A stretch of 64,000 nucleotides of DNA from Rhodocyclaceae bacterium (GCA_030682175.1 JAUXOM010000122.1:1-64000), one strand, 5' to 3'; counted from the first letter of the stretch, positions 19,656 to 30,112 are shown. Notes: generated by a model from the sequence alone, not told the origin. Numbers and translations: made by a program.

Positions 19656-21313
19656 ACGCCGTACCACCAGTGCCGACTTTTGCTTCCGGCCGCGCGCCAG
19701 TCCCACAGGGATCTCCTTCGGTCACGCCGGCCTTTGCCTGGAAGCAGGCGCTTGCCGCGATTGTGCTGGTCGAGCTTGCGCTCATCGCCCTGTATTTCGA
19801 AACGGGACGGGCCATGGTCGACATCTGGACCCACTCCGAAACCTTCAACCACGCCTTTCTGGTACCACCCATCACGCTCTGGCTGATCTGGGAAAAGCGT
19901 CAAGCGCTTGCCCGCGCCGCGCCGCGTCCGACGCTCTGGCTGGCGCTGCCGTTTGTCGGGCTGGCCTTTGCCTGGCTGCTCGGCGATCTCGCCGCCATCA
20001 ATGTGGTCACCCAGTTTGCCTTTGTCGCGATGCTGGTGCTGGCCGTGCCGATGATGATCGGCCTGCCGGCGGCAAAACGCATCGCCTTTCCATTGGGCTT
20101 CCTGTTTTTCGCCGTGCCCTTCGGCGAATTCGCCATGCCGAAATTGATGGACTGGACCGCCACCTTCACCGTCCTCGGTCTGCGCGCTTCGGGCATCCCC
20201 GTTTTTCAGGAGGGGCTGCACTTCGTGATTCCCTCCGGGCGCTGGTCGGTGGTCGAGGCCTGCAGCGGCGTACGCTACCTGATTGCTTCCGTCGTCGTCG
20301 GCACGCTCTACGCCTACATCAACTATCAGTCGCTGCGGCGCCGCCTGATCTTCGTCGGCGTCGCCATCCTGGTGCCGCTGATCGCCAACTGGGTGCGCGC
20401 CTACCTCATCGTCATGCTCGGCCATTTCTCCGGAAACCAAATCGCCGTCGGCGTCGATCACCTGATTTATGGCTGGGTGTTCTTTGGCGTGGTCATCATG
20501 ATCATGTTTGCCATCGGCATGCGCTGGCGCGAACCGGAGGCCGCACTGCCGCCGCCGGCGCCCGACGTGGAGTATCCGGCGGCCGGCAAACTGACGGCCG
20601 CCTTGCTGCTGGCCGCCCTGCTGGCGCTGGGCATTGCGCTCACGCCGCGCGCCGCACTGATCGCCATGGCTGCCGGACCGGCACTGCCCCCGCCCGTGCT
20701 GACGGCGCAAGCGCTTGCCACCGGCGGCTGGCAGGGTGTCGAGACGCCACTGACCGGCTGGCAACCCGCCTTCGCCAACCCGTCGGCCACGCTGAACGCC
20801 ACGCTGACCAAGGATGGCCGGCACGTCGGCGTATTCATCGCTTACTATCAACAACAGAACTATGAACGCAAGCTCATCAGTTCGGAGAATATGCTGGTGA
20901 CGAGCAGTGACAAGGAATGGGCGCTGGTCGGGCGCGATGTACGGCAAATCGCGCTGGCCGGACAAAGCGTGACTGTCCGCGGCGGTAGCCTGCGCAGCCA
21001 GCTCGCCAGCATCGGCGCCGAACCCTTGCGCCTCAAGGTGTGGCACTGGTACTGGATTGACGGACAAATCATCGCCAGCGATCATCTCGGCAAGCTCCGG
21101 CTCGCACTGGCGCGCCTGTCCGGTCGTGGCGACGCCTCCGCCGCTATTTTCGTTTATGCGCCGGAGCCGGACGGCGAGTCCGCCCTGGCCGATTACCTCG
21201 CACACGCGGGCGGCGGCATTGCTGCCGTACTGCATGGCGCCGTACCGCCAGCGCCGACTTTAGGCGCGGGCGGTGCACCAAACAATTCGCCAGCGCCGAC
21301 TTTTACAAAATGA
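19652..21313 (+). CDS. xrtA: Exosortase A (XrtA/EpsH) with EpsI-like C-terminal domain
   Basis: Catalytic Cys VVEACSGVRYLIASVVVG, Arg ANWVRAYLIVMLGH, multi-TM; EpsI-like tail (YYQQQNYERKLISSENML). Confidence 0.95.
   Translation: MNAVPPVPTFASGRAPVPQGSPSVTPAFAWKQALAAIVLVELALIALYFETGRAMVDIWTHSETFNHAFLVPPITLWLIWEKRQALARAAPRPTLWLALPFVGLAFAWLLGDLAAINVVTQFAFVAMLVLAVPMMIGLPAAKRIAFPLGFLFFAVPFGEFAMPKLMDWTATFTVLGLRASGIPVFQEGLHFVIPSGRWSVVEACSGVRYLIASVVVGTLYAYINYQSLRRRLIFVGVAILVPLIANWVRAYLIVMLGHFSGNQIAVGVDHLIYGWVFFGVVIMIMFAIGMRWREPEAALPPPAPDVEYPAAGKLTAALLLAALLALGIALTPRAALIAMAAGPALPPPVLTAQALATGGWQGVETPLTGWQPAFANPSATLNATLTKDGRHVGVFIAYYQQQNYERKLISSENMLVTSSDKEWALVGRDVRQIALAGQSVTVRGGSLRSQLASIGAEPLRLKVWHWYWIDGQIIASDHLGKLRLALARLSGRGDASAAIFVYAPEPDGESALADYLAHAGGGIAAVLHGAVPPAPTLGAGGAPNNSPAPTFTK
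19658..19680 (-). repeat. Dispersed repeat, divergent copy at exosortase start
   Basis: GCCGTACCACCAGTGCCGACTTT, 3 mismatches in 23. Confidence 0.65.
21237..21261 (-). repeat. Dispersed repeat, exosortase 3' end
   Basis: GCGCCGTACCGCCAGCGCCGACTTT, 1 mismatch. Confidence 0.9.
21286..21303 (-). repeat. Dispersed repeat, partial copy at exosortase 3' end
   Basis: TTCGCCAGCGCCGACTTT. Confidence 0.8.
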
Positions 21314-21325
21314 AAAGGGAAAATC

Positions 21326-22633
21326 ATGGCTAGAAAATCTTCCATCAATAAAACCTGCGTCGCCATAGTCGGTCTCGGCTATGTCGGCTTGCCGCTGGCT
21401 GTCGAATTCGGCAAGAAATTCAAAACCATCGGTTTCGACCTGTCCGCGGCCAAGGTGGCCAGCTACAAAAAGTTTTTCGACCCCACCGGCGAGGTCAGCA
21501 CCGAAGACCTGAAAGCCGCGACGCAGCTTGCGGTGAGCACCGACCCCGCCACCATTGCCGCAGCAGATCTCATCATCATCGCCGTGCCGACGCCGGTCGA
21601 TGTCGGACACATTCCCGATTTCGCGCCGCTGATCGGCTCCTCCACAACGGTGGGCAAGCACATGAAGAAAGGCGCGGTCGTCGTGTATGAATCGACGGTC
21701 TACCCCGGTGCCACGGAAGATGTCTGCATTCCGCTGCTGGAACAGCATTCCGGCATGAAGTGGAAGCGGGATTTCCATGTCGGCTACTCGCCCGAGCGCG
21801 TCAATCCCGGCGACAAGGAACGCACCATCACCAAGATCGTCAAGGTCGTTTCCGGTGACGACGAACCGACGGCGAAATTCGTTGCCGCTATGTACGGCGC
21901 GGTCATCACCGCCGGCGTGCATCAGGCCAGCAGCATCAAGGTGGCCGAAGCGGCCAAGGTCATCGAGAACACCCAGCGCGATCTCAACATCGCACTGATG
22001 AACGAACTTTCGTTGATTTTCGAACGGATCGGCATCGATACGCTTGAAGTGCTGCAGGCTGCCGGTACCAAGTGGAACTTCCTGCCCTTCCGGCCGGGAC
22101 TGGTGGGCGGGCACTGCATCGGCGTCGACCCGTATTACCTGACGCACAAGGCCGAGATGCTCGGCTACCACCCGCAGGTCATCCTCGCGGGCCGGCGCAT
22201 CAACGACGGCATGGCCGCCTATGTCGCGCAACAGACCGTCAAGAACATGATCAACAACGGCTGTTCGGTGAAGGGCGCCAAGGTCATCGTGCTCGGCCTC
22301 ACATTCAAGGAAAACTGCCCCGACCTGCGCAACTCCAAAGTTGCCGATCTGGTCAAGGAACTGCAGTCGTTCGGCTGCGCGGTCGCCGTGCACGACCCGC
22401 TTGGCGAACCTGCAGAGGCAATGCACGAATACGGCATCGGCCTGGTGAAGTGGAATGCCCTGCCGGACCAGGCCGACGCCATCGTCGCCGCCGTCTCGCA
22501 CAAGGAATACCTCGCCATGTCCTTCAAGAAGTTGACGGCCAAGCTCAAAGCCAAGGGCGTGTTTGTCGATGTCAAGTCCGCCTACGATCCAAAGGTCGTT
22601 GCCAAAGCGGGCTTCCGGTTGTGGAGACTTTAA
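21326..22633 (+). CDS. UDP-N-acetyl-hexosamine dehydrogenase (TviB/WbpO-like nucleotide sugar dehydrogenase)
   Basis: [55 protein letters not shown]. Confidence 0.93.
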   Translation: MARKSSINKTCVAIVGLGYVGLPLAVEFGKKFKTIGFDLSAAKVASYKKFFDPTGEVSTEDLKAATQLAVSTDPATIAAADLIIIAVPTPVDVGHIPDFAPLIGSSTTVGKHMKKGAVVVYESTVYPGATEDVCIPLLEQHSGMKWKRDFHVGYSPERVNPGDKERTITKIVKVVSGDDEPTAKFVAAMYGAVITAGVHQASSIKVAEAAKVIENTQRDLNIALMNELSLIFERIGIDTLEVLQAAGTKWNFLPFRPGLVGGHCIGVDPYYLTHKAEMLGYHPQVILAGRRINDGMAAYVAQQTVKNMINNGCSVKGAKVIVLGLTFKENCPDLRNSKVADLVKELQSFGCAVAVHDPLGEPAEAMHEYGIGLVKWNALPDQADAIVAAVSHKEYLAMSFKKLTAKLKAKGVFVDVKSAYDPKVVAKAGFRLWRL

Positions 22634-22640
22634 GCCACTC

Positions 22641-23759
22641 ATGTCCACGCCCGCCACCTACGCAGAACTGCAGCAGAGCCTTCGGGCCCAGCCGAAAACC
22701 TGGCTGATCACCGGCGTTGCCGGCTTCATCGGCAGCAACCTGCTGGAAACCCTGCTGGCACTCGGCCAGCGCGTCGTCGGCCTCGACAACTTTGCCACCG
22801 GCCATCGGCATAATCTGGATGCGGCCGTGGCGGATGCCAGCGCGTCCTCCGGCCAGCCGCGCGGCAATCTGGAAGCCTTGTTTCACTTTATCGAAGGCGA
22901 CATCAGGATTCTGGAAAACTGTCGGCAGGCCATGACCTGGCAAAATGGCGCTGGCAGTTTTCCGGTCGCGGTCGATTATGTGCTTCATCAGGCGGCGCTT
23001 GGCAGCGTGCCGCGCTCCATCGAAGACCCGATCACCACCAACCAGGCGAACATCGACGGCTTCCTCAACATGCTGGTCGCCGCGCGCGACGCCAAGGTCA
23101 GCCGCTTCGTCTATGCCGCGAGCAGTTCCACCTACGGCGACCATCCCGATCTGCCGAAGATCGAGGACAAAATCGGCAAGCCGCTTTCGCCCTACGCCGT
23201 GACCAAGCTGGTGAATGAGCTGTATGCCGATGTGTTCGCGCGCACCTATGGCTTCAAAACCATCGGCCTGCGCTACTTCAACATCTTCGGCAAGCGCCAG
23301 GATCCCGAAGGTGCCTACGCCGCGGTTATTCCCAAATGGATCGCCGCAATGATCAATAACCAGCCCGTCTATATCAACGGCGACGGCGCAACCAGCCGGG
23401 ACTTCTGCTACATCGCCAACACGCTCCAGGTGAATCTGCTGGCTGCCACGACCGACAACCCGCAGGCCACCAACCAGGTCTATAACGTGGCCGTCGGCGA
23501 GCGGACAAGCCTGAACGAACTCTGCGGGTTCCTGCAGAAACATCTCGGCGAGCGCTATCCCCACCTGCATGACTACAAACCAGGCTACCGGGATTTTCGT
23601 GCCGGTGATGTTCGTCATTCGCTGGCCGATATCGGCATGGCAGCGCGGCTGCTCGGCTATGCGCCCAGCCACAAGATCGACGCCGGGCTGCGGGAATCGA
23701 TGGCCTGGTATATAGACCATCTGGCCCACCCCTCCCAACCTCCCCTCACGGGAAGGTGA
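22641..23759 (+). CDS. UDP-N-acetylglucosamine/glucuronate 4-epimerase-like SDR (TviC/WbpP-like)
   Basis: [47 protein letters not shown]. Confidence 0.92.
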   Translation: MSTPATYAELQQSLRAQPKTWLITGVAGFIGSNLLETLLALGQRVVGLDNFATGHRHNLDAAVADASASSGQPRGNLEALFHFIEGDIRILENCRQAMTWQNGAGSFPVAVDYVLHQAALGSVPRSIEDPITTNQANIDGFLNMLVAARDAKVSRFVYAASSSTYGDHPDLPKIEDKIGKPLSPYAVTKLVNELYADVFARTYGFKTIGLRYFNIFGKRQDPEGAYAAVIPKWIAAMINNQPVYINGDGATSRDFCYIANTLQVNLLAATTDNPQATNQVYNVAVGERTSLNELCGFLQKHLGERYPHLHDYKPGYRDFRAGDVRHSLADIGMAARLLGYAPSHKIDAGLRESMAWYIDHLAHPSQPPLTGR

Positions 23760-23837
23760 CTGTGGCTCGCTACGCTCGATTATTACGGGGTGCATCACTT
23801 GGACTATTGTGCGGTCTGCGGCTGGCGCCGCGTGCCG

Positions 23838-23868
23838 CCTTGACTTGGGGCGGCCCGGCGTCAAGGCT
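23838..23868. other. Inverted repeat GCCTTGAC-N15-GTCAAGGC between tviC-like and TIGR03088 GT genes
   Basis: Perfect 8-bp arms read directly from sequence; function unknown. Confidence 0.4.
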
Positions 23869-23876
23869 GTATTGGC

Positions 23877-25070
23877 ATGCTTCAACCTGACGACGCGCGC
23901 CCGCTGATTGTCCACGTCGTCTTTCGTTTCGACGTCGGCGGGCTGGAGAACGGGGTCGTCAACCTCATCAACCACCTGCCCGCGGATGCCTACCGGCATG
24001 TGATCATCGCGCTCACCGAGGTCACAGATTTCCGCAGGCGCATCGTCCGCGACGACGTCCAGTTCATCAGCCTGCACAAACCCCCGGGTCATCTGTTTGC
24101 GCTTTATCCGCGCCTGTTCCGGCTGTTCCGCGAACTGCGACCGGCCATCGTGCATACCCGCAACCTGGCGGCGCTGGAAGTCACCGTGCCGGCCTGGGCC
24201 GCCGGCGTGCCGGTGCGGATTCAGAGCGAACACGGCCGCGATGCCGACGACCTCGACGGCTCCAATCTCAAGCACAAGTGGGTCCGGCGGTTCTACAACC
24301 GGTTCGTGAGCCACTACATTGCCCTGTCGCGCGACCTGGAAAGCTGGCTGGTCGAGCGGATCGGCATCCCGGCGCGCAAGGTGACGCAGATCTACAACGG
24401 CGTCGATGCCGGGCGCTTCCATCCCGCCGCGGCTGCCGTACCCGCTTCGGGGCACTTTGTCCCACCAGCGCCGATTTCTGGTTGTCCATTCAATCGTCCG
24501 GAACACTGGCTGGTCGGCACCGTCGGGCGCATGCAGACGGTCAAGAATCAGACCCTGCTGGCGCGTGCCTTCATCCGCGCCCTTGAACTCGAACCGCCAC
24601 TCAAGGCAAGACTGCGCCTGGTCATGGTCGGTGAGGGACCACTCCGCGCCGAAGCCCAGCAACTGCTCGAACAGGCCGGCGTGGCCGAACTGGCCTGGCT
24701 GCCCGGCGAGCGGCACGACGTTCCAGAGATTCTGCGCGGCCTCGACTGTTTTGTCCTCCCTTCGCTGGGTGAGGGCATTTCGAACACCATACTCGAAGCC
24801 ATGGCCTCCGGCCTGCCGGTGATCGCCACGCAGGTTGGCGGCAATCCGGAACTCGTGATCGAAGGGCAAACCGGCACACTGGTGCCGACCAGCGATCCGG
24901 AAGCGCTGGCGAGGGCGCTCATCGACTATGCAAGCAACCCGGACCACGCTCGCGCAACAGGCCGGGCAGGCCGGGCGGCAGTCGAACGCCGCTTCAGCAT
25001 GGAAGCGATGGTTGCGGCTTACCAAGGACTTTATGATCGGTCGTGTCGAGTTGACAGCATTCGTAACTAG
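23877..25070 (+). CDS. TIGR03088-like PEP-CTERM/XrtA system glycosyltransferase (GT4)
   Basis: IVHVVFRFDVGGLENGVVNLINHLP, GT4 C-terminal LPSLGEGISNTILEAMASGLPVIAT. Confidence 0.92.
   Translation: MLQPDDARPLIVHVVFRFDVGGLENGVVNLINHLPADAYRHVIIALTEVTDFRRRIVRDDVQFISLHKPPGHLFALYPRLFRLFRELRPAIVHTRNLAALEVTVPAWAAGVPVRIQSEHGRDADDLDGSNLKHKWVRRFYNRFVSHYIALSRDLESWLVERIGIPARKVTQIYNGVDAGRFHPAAAAVPASGHFVPPAPISGCPFNRPEHWLVGTVGRMQTVKNQTLLARAFIRALELEPPLKARLRLVMVGEGPLRAEAQQLLEQAGVAELAWLPGERHDVPEILRGLDCFVLPSLGEGISNTILEAMASGLPVIATQVGGNPELVIEGQTGTLVPTSDPEALARALIDYASNPDHARATGRAGRAAVERRFSMEAMVAAYQGLYDRSCRVDSIRN
24456..24477 (-). repeat. Dispersed repeat, inside TIGR03088 GT
   Basis: GTCCCACCAGCGCCGATTT core; encodes VPPAPIS. 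Confidence 0.65.
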
Positions 25071-25109
25071 TCAGACAATCAGACCAGATAATATGGGCAA
25101 CAGGGGTTC

Positions 25110-25376
25110 GTGATGCACAAATCGCAATGGCGCTTACAGGATGCAAAGGCACAGTTCAGCCAGGTCGTCGAGGCTGCGTTGCAGGGAGAGCCGCAACACG
25201 TTACGCGGCGCGGCAGGGATGCCGTCGTGGTGTTATCCGAGGCGAGTTATCGCGCCCTGCAGCAAAATCTGCGCTTTGCCGCCCCGGGCTTCATCGCCCA
25301 TCTCATGGCCGTGCCAAAATCCGGGGGTGCGAATTTCGACCGGGGCAATATCAAGTTGCGGGACGTGGAACTCTGA
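25110..25376 (+). CDS. Phd/YefM-type antitoxin
   Basis: WRLQDAKAQFSQVVEAALQGEPQHVTRRGRDAVVVLSEASYRAL. Confidence 0.88.
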   Translation: MMHKSQWRLQDAKAQFSQVVEAALQGEPQHVTRRGRDAVVVLSEASYRALQQNLRFAAPGFIAHLMAVPKSGGANFDRGNIKLRDVEL

Positions 25377-25783
25377 TGTTCCTGCTTGACACCGTGATCA
25401 TCTCGGAGCTCAGGAAAAGCAAGCCGGGCGCTGGCGTGCTGCGCTGGATTTCCGGACAACAGGACGATCAGCTGTTTCTCAGCGTCGTGACGCTCGGCGA
25501 GATCGAACGCGGCATCGAAAAACAGCGCCGTCCCGCCCCGGATTTTGCCGATGAATTGGCCATGTGGATCGAGAGCCTGACCAACCTTTATGCAGACAGG
25601 ATTCTGCCGGTCACGCCCGTCATCGCGCGTTGCTGGGGCCGGCTTTCCGCGCGCCTGGGCCACGATGGCGCCGACCTGTTGATTGCAGCGACCGCACTCA
25701 CGCATGGCCTGACGGTGGTTACCCGCAACACCAGACACTTCAAGCCCACAGGGGTCGCCGTGCTCGACCCATTCAACGAATAA
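25376..25783 (+). CDS. PIN-domain toxin (VapC/FitB-like)
   Basis: MFLLDTVIISELRKSKPGAGVLRWI ... DLLIAATALTHGLTVVTRNTRHF; ATGA overlap with antitoxin. Confidence 0.88.
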   Translation: MFLLDTVIISELRKSKPGAGVLRWISGQQDDQLFLSVVTLGEIERGIEKQRRPAPDFADELAMWIESLTNLYADRILPVTPVIARCWGRLSARLGHDGADLLIAATALTHGLTVVTRNTRHFKPTGVAVLDPFNE

Positions 25784-25810
25784 CCATCGTGACCAGTTCC
25801 TGAACCCATT

Positions 25811-27706
25811 ATGTGCGGAATCACCGGAATTTTCGATACCCGAGGCAAGCGCGAGATCGACCGCGCCGTGCTGCACCGGATGAACGAATCGCAGTTTCAT
25901 CGTGGGCCGGACGAGGGCGGCTTGCATGTGGAACCGGGCGTGGGCCTCGGCCACCGGCGGCTCTCCATCATCGACCTGTCCACCGGCCAGCAACCGCTCT
26001 ACAACGAGGACAACAGTGTCTGCGTCGTCTTCAACGGCGAGATCTACAACTACCAGGAACTGATTCCCGAGTTGCAGGCGCTGGGCCACGTTTTCCACAC
26101 GCGCAGCGATACCGAGGTCATCGTCCATGCCTGGGAGGCTTGGGGCGAGGCTTGCGTCGACCGCTTCCGCGGCATGTTCGCCTTCGCGCTTTGGGACCGT
26201 AACCGCGACACCCTGTTCCTCGCCCGCGACCGGCTCGGCGTCAAACCGCTGTTCTACGCGCTGCTCGACGATGGCACTTTCCTGTTCGGCTCGGAACTGA
26301 AATCTATCCTTGCCCATGGCGGCTTGCGGCGCGATATCGATCCCCAGGCGGTCGAGGAATACTTCGCCCTTGGCTATGTCGCCGAGCCGCGTTGCATCTT
26401 CCGCCAGGCCAAAAAGCTGCCGCCGGCCTGCACGCTGAAAGTCGGTCGTGGCGGGACGGCGCTTCCCGAGCCGCGCGAATATTGGGACGTCCGGTTTACG
26501 CTCGATGCACAACTGAGCGTCGAGGAAGCCAGCCATGAACTCGAACGCCGGCTCACCGAATCGATCCGCCTGCGCATGATCTCCGAAGTGCCGCTCGGCG
26601 CTTTCCTTTCCGGCGGCGTCGATTCGAGTGCCGTGGTAGCGATGATGGCCGGTCTGTCGAACGAGCCGGTCAACACCTGCTCCATCTCCTTCGCCGATCC
26701 GGCCTACGACGAGGCCGCCTTCGCGCAGAAAGTTGCCGATCGTTACCAGACCCGGCACTTCGTCGACAGGGTTGAAAGCGACGACTTCGACCTCATCGAT
26801 ACCCTCGCCCGCCTCTACGACGAGCCCTATGCCGACAGCTCGGCCATCCCTACCTACCGGGTTTGCCAGCTGGCGCGCAAGCACGTCACCGTCGCGCTCT
26901 CGGGCGATGGCGGCGACGAGAGCTTCGGCGGCTATCGCCGCTACTGGCTGCACCTGATGGAAGAGAAGATGCGCGCCGCGCTGCCGCTCGGCCTGCGGCG
27001 GCCGCTGTTCGGCACCCTCGGCCGGCTCTACCCGAAAGCCGACTGGGCGCCACGCGTCTTCCGCGCCAAGACCACCTTCGAAGCGCTGGCGCGCAACTCC
27101 GTCGAAGCCTACTTCCACAGCGTTTCGGTCATTCGCAACGGGCAGCGCAACCAGATTTTCAGCGACGCCTTCAAAGCCGAACTGGGCGGCTACAGCGCGC
27201 AGCAGGTGTTCGACCGCCATGCGGCAAAGGCAGGCACCGATGACCCGCTCGCCCTCATCCAGTACATCGATCTGCAAACCTATCTGATCGGCGACATCAA
27301 CACCAAGGTCGACCGGGCCAGCATGGCGCACTCCCTCGAAGTACGTGAGCCGCTGATGGACCATCCGCTGGTCGAGTGGCTGGCCACGCTGCCGACTTCG
27401 CTGAAAATGCGCGGCACCGAGAGCAAGTTCCTGCTCAAGAAAGCGATGGAACCACACCTGCCGCACGACATCATGTATCGGCCGAAGATGGGCTTCGCCG
27501 TGCCACTGGCGCGCTGGTTCCGCGGCCCGCTGCGGCAGCGCGTGCGCGACGATCTGCTGGGCGGACCCATGCTCGAAACCGGCTGGTTCAATCCCGACAC
27601 CATCCGCCAGATCGTCGAGCAGCATGAATCCGGCCGGAGCGACCACAGCACGCCGATCTGGGTGCTGCTGATGTTCGATGCCTTCCTCAGAAACAACGTC
27701 GCATAA
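25811..27706 (+). CDS. asnB: XrtA/PEP-CTERM system amidotransferase (asparagine synthase, glutamine-hydrolysing)
   Basis: MCGITGIFDTRG (N-terminal Cys nucleophile), LSGGVDSSAVVAMM. Confidence 0.93.
   Translation: MCGITGIFDTRGKREIDRAVLHRMNESQFHRGPDEGGLHVEPGVGLGHRRLSIIDLSTGQQPLYNEDNSVCVVFNGEIYNYQELIPELQALGHVFHTRSDTEVIVHAWEAWGEACVDRFRGMFAFALWDRNRDTLFLARDRLGVKPLFYALLDDGTFLFGSELKSILAHGGLRRDIDPQAVEEYFALGYVAEPRCIFRQAKKLPPACTLKVGRGGTALPEPREYWDVRFTLDAQLSVEEASHELERRLTESIRLRMISEVPLGAFLSGGVDSSAVVAMMAGLSNEPVNTCSISFADPAYDEAAFAQKVADRYQTRHFVDRVESDDFDLIDTLARLYDEPYADSSAIPTYRVCQLARKHVTVALSGDGGDESFGGYRRYWLHLMEEKMRAALPLGLRRPLFGTLGRLYPKADWAPRVFRAKTTFEALARNSVEAYFHSVSVIRNGQRNQIFSDAFKAELGGYSAQQVFDRHAAKAGTDDPLALIQYIDLQTYLIGDINTKVDRASMAHSLEVREPLMDHPLVEWLATLPTSLKMRGTESKFLLKKAMEPHLPHDIMYRPKMGFAVPLARWFRGPLRQRVRDDLLGGPMLETGWFNPDTIRQIVEQHESGRSDHSTPIWVLLMFDAFLRNNVA
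26438..26462 (+). repeat. Dispersed repeat, inside asnB
   Basis: AAAGTCGGTCGTGGCGGGACGGCGC, 3 mismatches in 25; encodes KVGRGGTA. Confidence 0.7.
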
Positions 27707-27730
27707 ACCCGACCGTAGGTAACAACAAAA

Positions 27731-28825
27731 ATGCCCATGATCTATCTCGTCGCCGGCGCACGGCCCAACTTCATGAAGATCGCGCCCATCGTGCGCGCCT
27801 TGCAGGCGCACGGCGGCCTCGATTACAAGATCATCCACACCGGCCAACACTATGACCGCGAGATGAACGACGTGTTCTTCGAAGAGCTGGGCATTCCGCA
27901 GCCCGATGTCTTCATGGGCGCCGGCGGCGGCAGCCATGCGCAGCAGACGGCGAAGATCATGATGGCCTTCGAGGAACTCTGCCAGGCCAACAAGCCGGAT
28001 GCGGTGCTGGTCGTCGGCGATGTCAACTCCACCCTGGCGTGCGCCATCGTTGCCAAGAAAATGAATGTCCCCGTGGCGCACGTCGAGGCCGGCCTGCGCA
28101 GCGGCGACATGACCATGCCCGAAGAAATCAATCGCCTGGTAACCGACAGCATTGCGGACTGGTTCTTCGTGACGGAGCCGAGCGGCGTCGAACATCTGCG
28201 CCGCGAAGGCAAGCACGACAGCACGATTCACCACGTCGGGCATGTGATGGTCGACAACGTGCTTTACCAGGCCGACAAACTGCCACAATCCACTGTGGAA
28301 TTCGAAACCTCCAGTTTCAAGCGACAGCACCCGCGCTACGGCGTGATCACGCTGCATCGCCCGAGCAACGTCGACAGCGCCGAAATGATGGCCCGTATCG
28401 GCGGCGCACTGAAAGAAATCGCGACAGATCTGCCGCTGCTCTTCCCCGTGCATCCCCGTACCCGGGCGAACCTCGAAATATTTGGCATCGACCTCGGCAC
28501 GAACATCACGCTCATCGGTCCGCAAGCCTACATGGCCTTCCTCAACGTCTGGAAGGATGCCGCGGTGGTGCTTACCGATAGTGGCGGTTTGCAGGAAGAA
28601 ACCACCGCGCTCGGGGTGCCCTGCATCACCATCCGCGAGAACACCGAGCGGCCGATTACGGTGGAAGAAGGCACCAACGTACTCGTCGGCACCGACCCGC
28701 AGCGTATCGTCACCGAAGCGCGCAAGGCGATGCGTGGCGAAGGCAAGCAGGGCCGCAGGCCGCACCTGTGGGACGGCAAGGCGGCGGAGCGCATTGTCGC
28801 GATCCTGGCGCGCGAACTCGGCTGA
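27731..28825 (+). CDS. wecB: UDP-N-acetylglucosamine 2-epimerase (non-hydrolysing)
   Basis: GARPNFMKIAPIVRAL, HTGQHYDREMNDVFFEELGI, DSGGLQEETTALGVPCITIRENTERPIT. Confidence 0.95.
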   Translation: MPMIYLVAGARPNFMKIAPIVRALQAHGGLDYKIIHTGQHYDREMNDVFFEELGIPQPDVFMGAGGGSHAQQTAKIMMAFEELCQANKPDAVLVVGDVNSTLACAIVAKKMNVPVAHVEAGLRSGDMTMPEEINRLVTDSIADWFFVTEPSGVEHLRREGKHDSTIHHVGHVMVDNVLYQADKLPQSTVEFETSSFKRQHPRYGVITLHRPSNVDSAEMMARIGGALKEIATDLPLLFPVHPRTRANLEIFGIDLGTNITLIGPQAYMAFLNVWKDAAVVLTDSGGLQEETTALGVPCITIRENTERPITVEEGTNVLVGTDPQRIVTEARKAMRGEGKQGRRPHLWDGKAAERIVAILARELG

Positions 28826-28832
28826 TCGTGAG

Positions 28833-28857
28833 AAAGTCGGCGCTGGCGGGACGGCGC
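28833..28857 (+). repeat. Dispersed repeat, exact copy, intergenic after wecB
   Basis: AAAGTCGGCGCTGGCGGGACGGCGC identical to 543-567. Confidence 0.9.
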
Positions 28858-28899
28858 TTCGGGCGGCTTGACCTCATGCGACCCGTATAATCGAGACCC

Positions 28900-30105
28900 A
28901 TGCGCCTCCTCCACATCCTCGATCACTCGATCCCGTTGCATAGCGGCTATACCTTCCGCACAGCCGCAATTTTGTGTGAGCAACGCGCGCTGGGTTGGGA
29001 GACTTTTCACCTTACCTCACCCAAGCAGGGCAGTGTCGCCGCCGCTTACGAGGATGTCGATGGCCTGCGCTTCTACCGGACCCGCGTGCCACCGGTTGGT
29101 CCGCCCATCCTCAACGAACTGCGCCAGATCAAGGCGACCGAGACGCGCCTCGAACAGCTCGCGCGCGAACTGCGCCCCGACATCCTCCATGCCCATTCTC
29201 CGGTGCTGAATGCCATCCCGGCGCTGCGCGTCGGGAAACGGCTCGGCATTCCGGTCGTCTATGAAATCCGTGCCTTCTGGGAAGACGCGGCTGTCGACCA
29301 CGGCACCACGCGCCAAAACAGCCTGCGCTACCGGCTCACGCGCGCGCTGGAAACCTGGGTGCTGCGCCGCGTCGACCACGCATTCACCATCTGCGAAGGG
29401 CTGCGCAAAGATATCGTCGAGCGCGGCATCCCGGCCGACAAGGTGACCGTCATCCCCAATGCCGTCGATATCGAAACCTTCCAGCTATCCGGCGAACCGG
29501 ATGCCGCCCTCAAAAGTCGGCTCGCGCTGGACGGCACCACGGTCATCGGTTTCATCGGCTCCTTCTACGCTTACGAAGGCCTCGACCTGCTGCTCGATGC
29601 GTTTCCCGTCATGCTCGCCAAACGTCCGGAGCTGCGCGTTCTGCTCGTCGGCGGTGGCCCGCAAGAAGCCAACCTCAAGGCGCAGGCAGAGCGACTGGGC
29701 GTCACTGACAAAGTGCTCTTCACCGGCCGCGTGCCGCACAGCGAAGTCAGCCGCTACTACGACCTGATCGACCTGCTGGCCTACCCGCGCCACTCCATGC
29801 GCCTCACCGAACTGGTCACCCCGCTCAAGCCGCTCGAAGCCATGGCCCAAGGCCGCATTTTCATCGCATCGGATGTCGGAGGACACAAGGAATTGATTCG
29901 CGACGGCGAAACCGGGCGCCTGTTCAGGGCCGGCAGCGCGACCGCGCTGGCCGAAGTCGCCGAGGAAATGTTGGCCCAGCGCGACCGCTGGCCGGCCTAT
30001 CGCGCCGCTGGCCGCGACTTCGTCGAGAAGGTTCGCAACTGGCGGAATAGCGTTGCCAACTACAAAAGCGTCTATGGCCGTCTTGTGGGCAAACCGCTTG
30101 GCTGA
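28900..30105 (+). CDS. TIGR04063-like PEP-CTERM/XrtA glycosyltransferase
   Basis: MRLLHILDHSIPLHSGYTFRTAAILCEQRALGWET; GT4 fold. Confidence 0.9.
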   Translation: MRLLHILDHSIPLHSGYTFRTAAILCEQRALGWETFHLTSPKQGSVAAAYEDVDGLRFYRTRVPPVGPPILNELRQIKATETRLEQLARELRPDILHAHSPVLNAIPALRVGKRLGIPVVYEIRAFWEDAAVDHGTTRQNSLRYRLTRALETWVLRRVDHAFTICEGLRKDIVERGIPADKVTVIPNAVDIETFQLSGEPDAALKSRLALDGTTVIGFIGSFYAYEGLDLLLDAFPVMLAKRPELRVLLVGGGPQEANLKAQAERLGVTDKVLFTGRVPHSEVSRYYDLIDLLAYPRHSMRLTELVTPLKPLEAMAQGRIFIASDVGGHKELIRDGETGRLFRAGSATALAEVAEEMLAQRDRWPAYRAAGRDFVEKVRNWRNSVANYKSVYGRLVGKPLG

Positions 30106-30112
30106 CGCTTGA

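Noticed and set aside
19628-21235. 535-aa antisense ORF with histidine/aspartate-rich composition
   Set aside because: Exact antisense of exosortase A; low-complexity composition is an artefact of hydrophobic sense codons.
22572-25025. 817-aa antisense ORF on minus strand
   Set aside because: Lies opposite TviC-like and TIGR03088 genes; no recognisable motif.
25247-28765. 1172-aa antisense ORF on minus strand
   Set aside because: Overlaps PIN toxin, asnB and wecB, all with clear family motifs; long antisense frames are expected from high-GC third-position bias.
28877-28893. TTGACC...TATAAT promoter-like sequence before the GT at 28900
   Set aside because: Spacer is only 12 bp and start codon too close; not supportable as a promoter.
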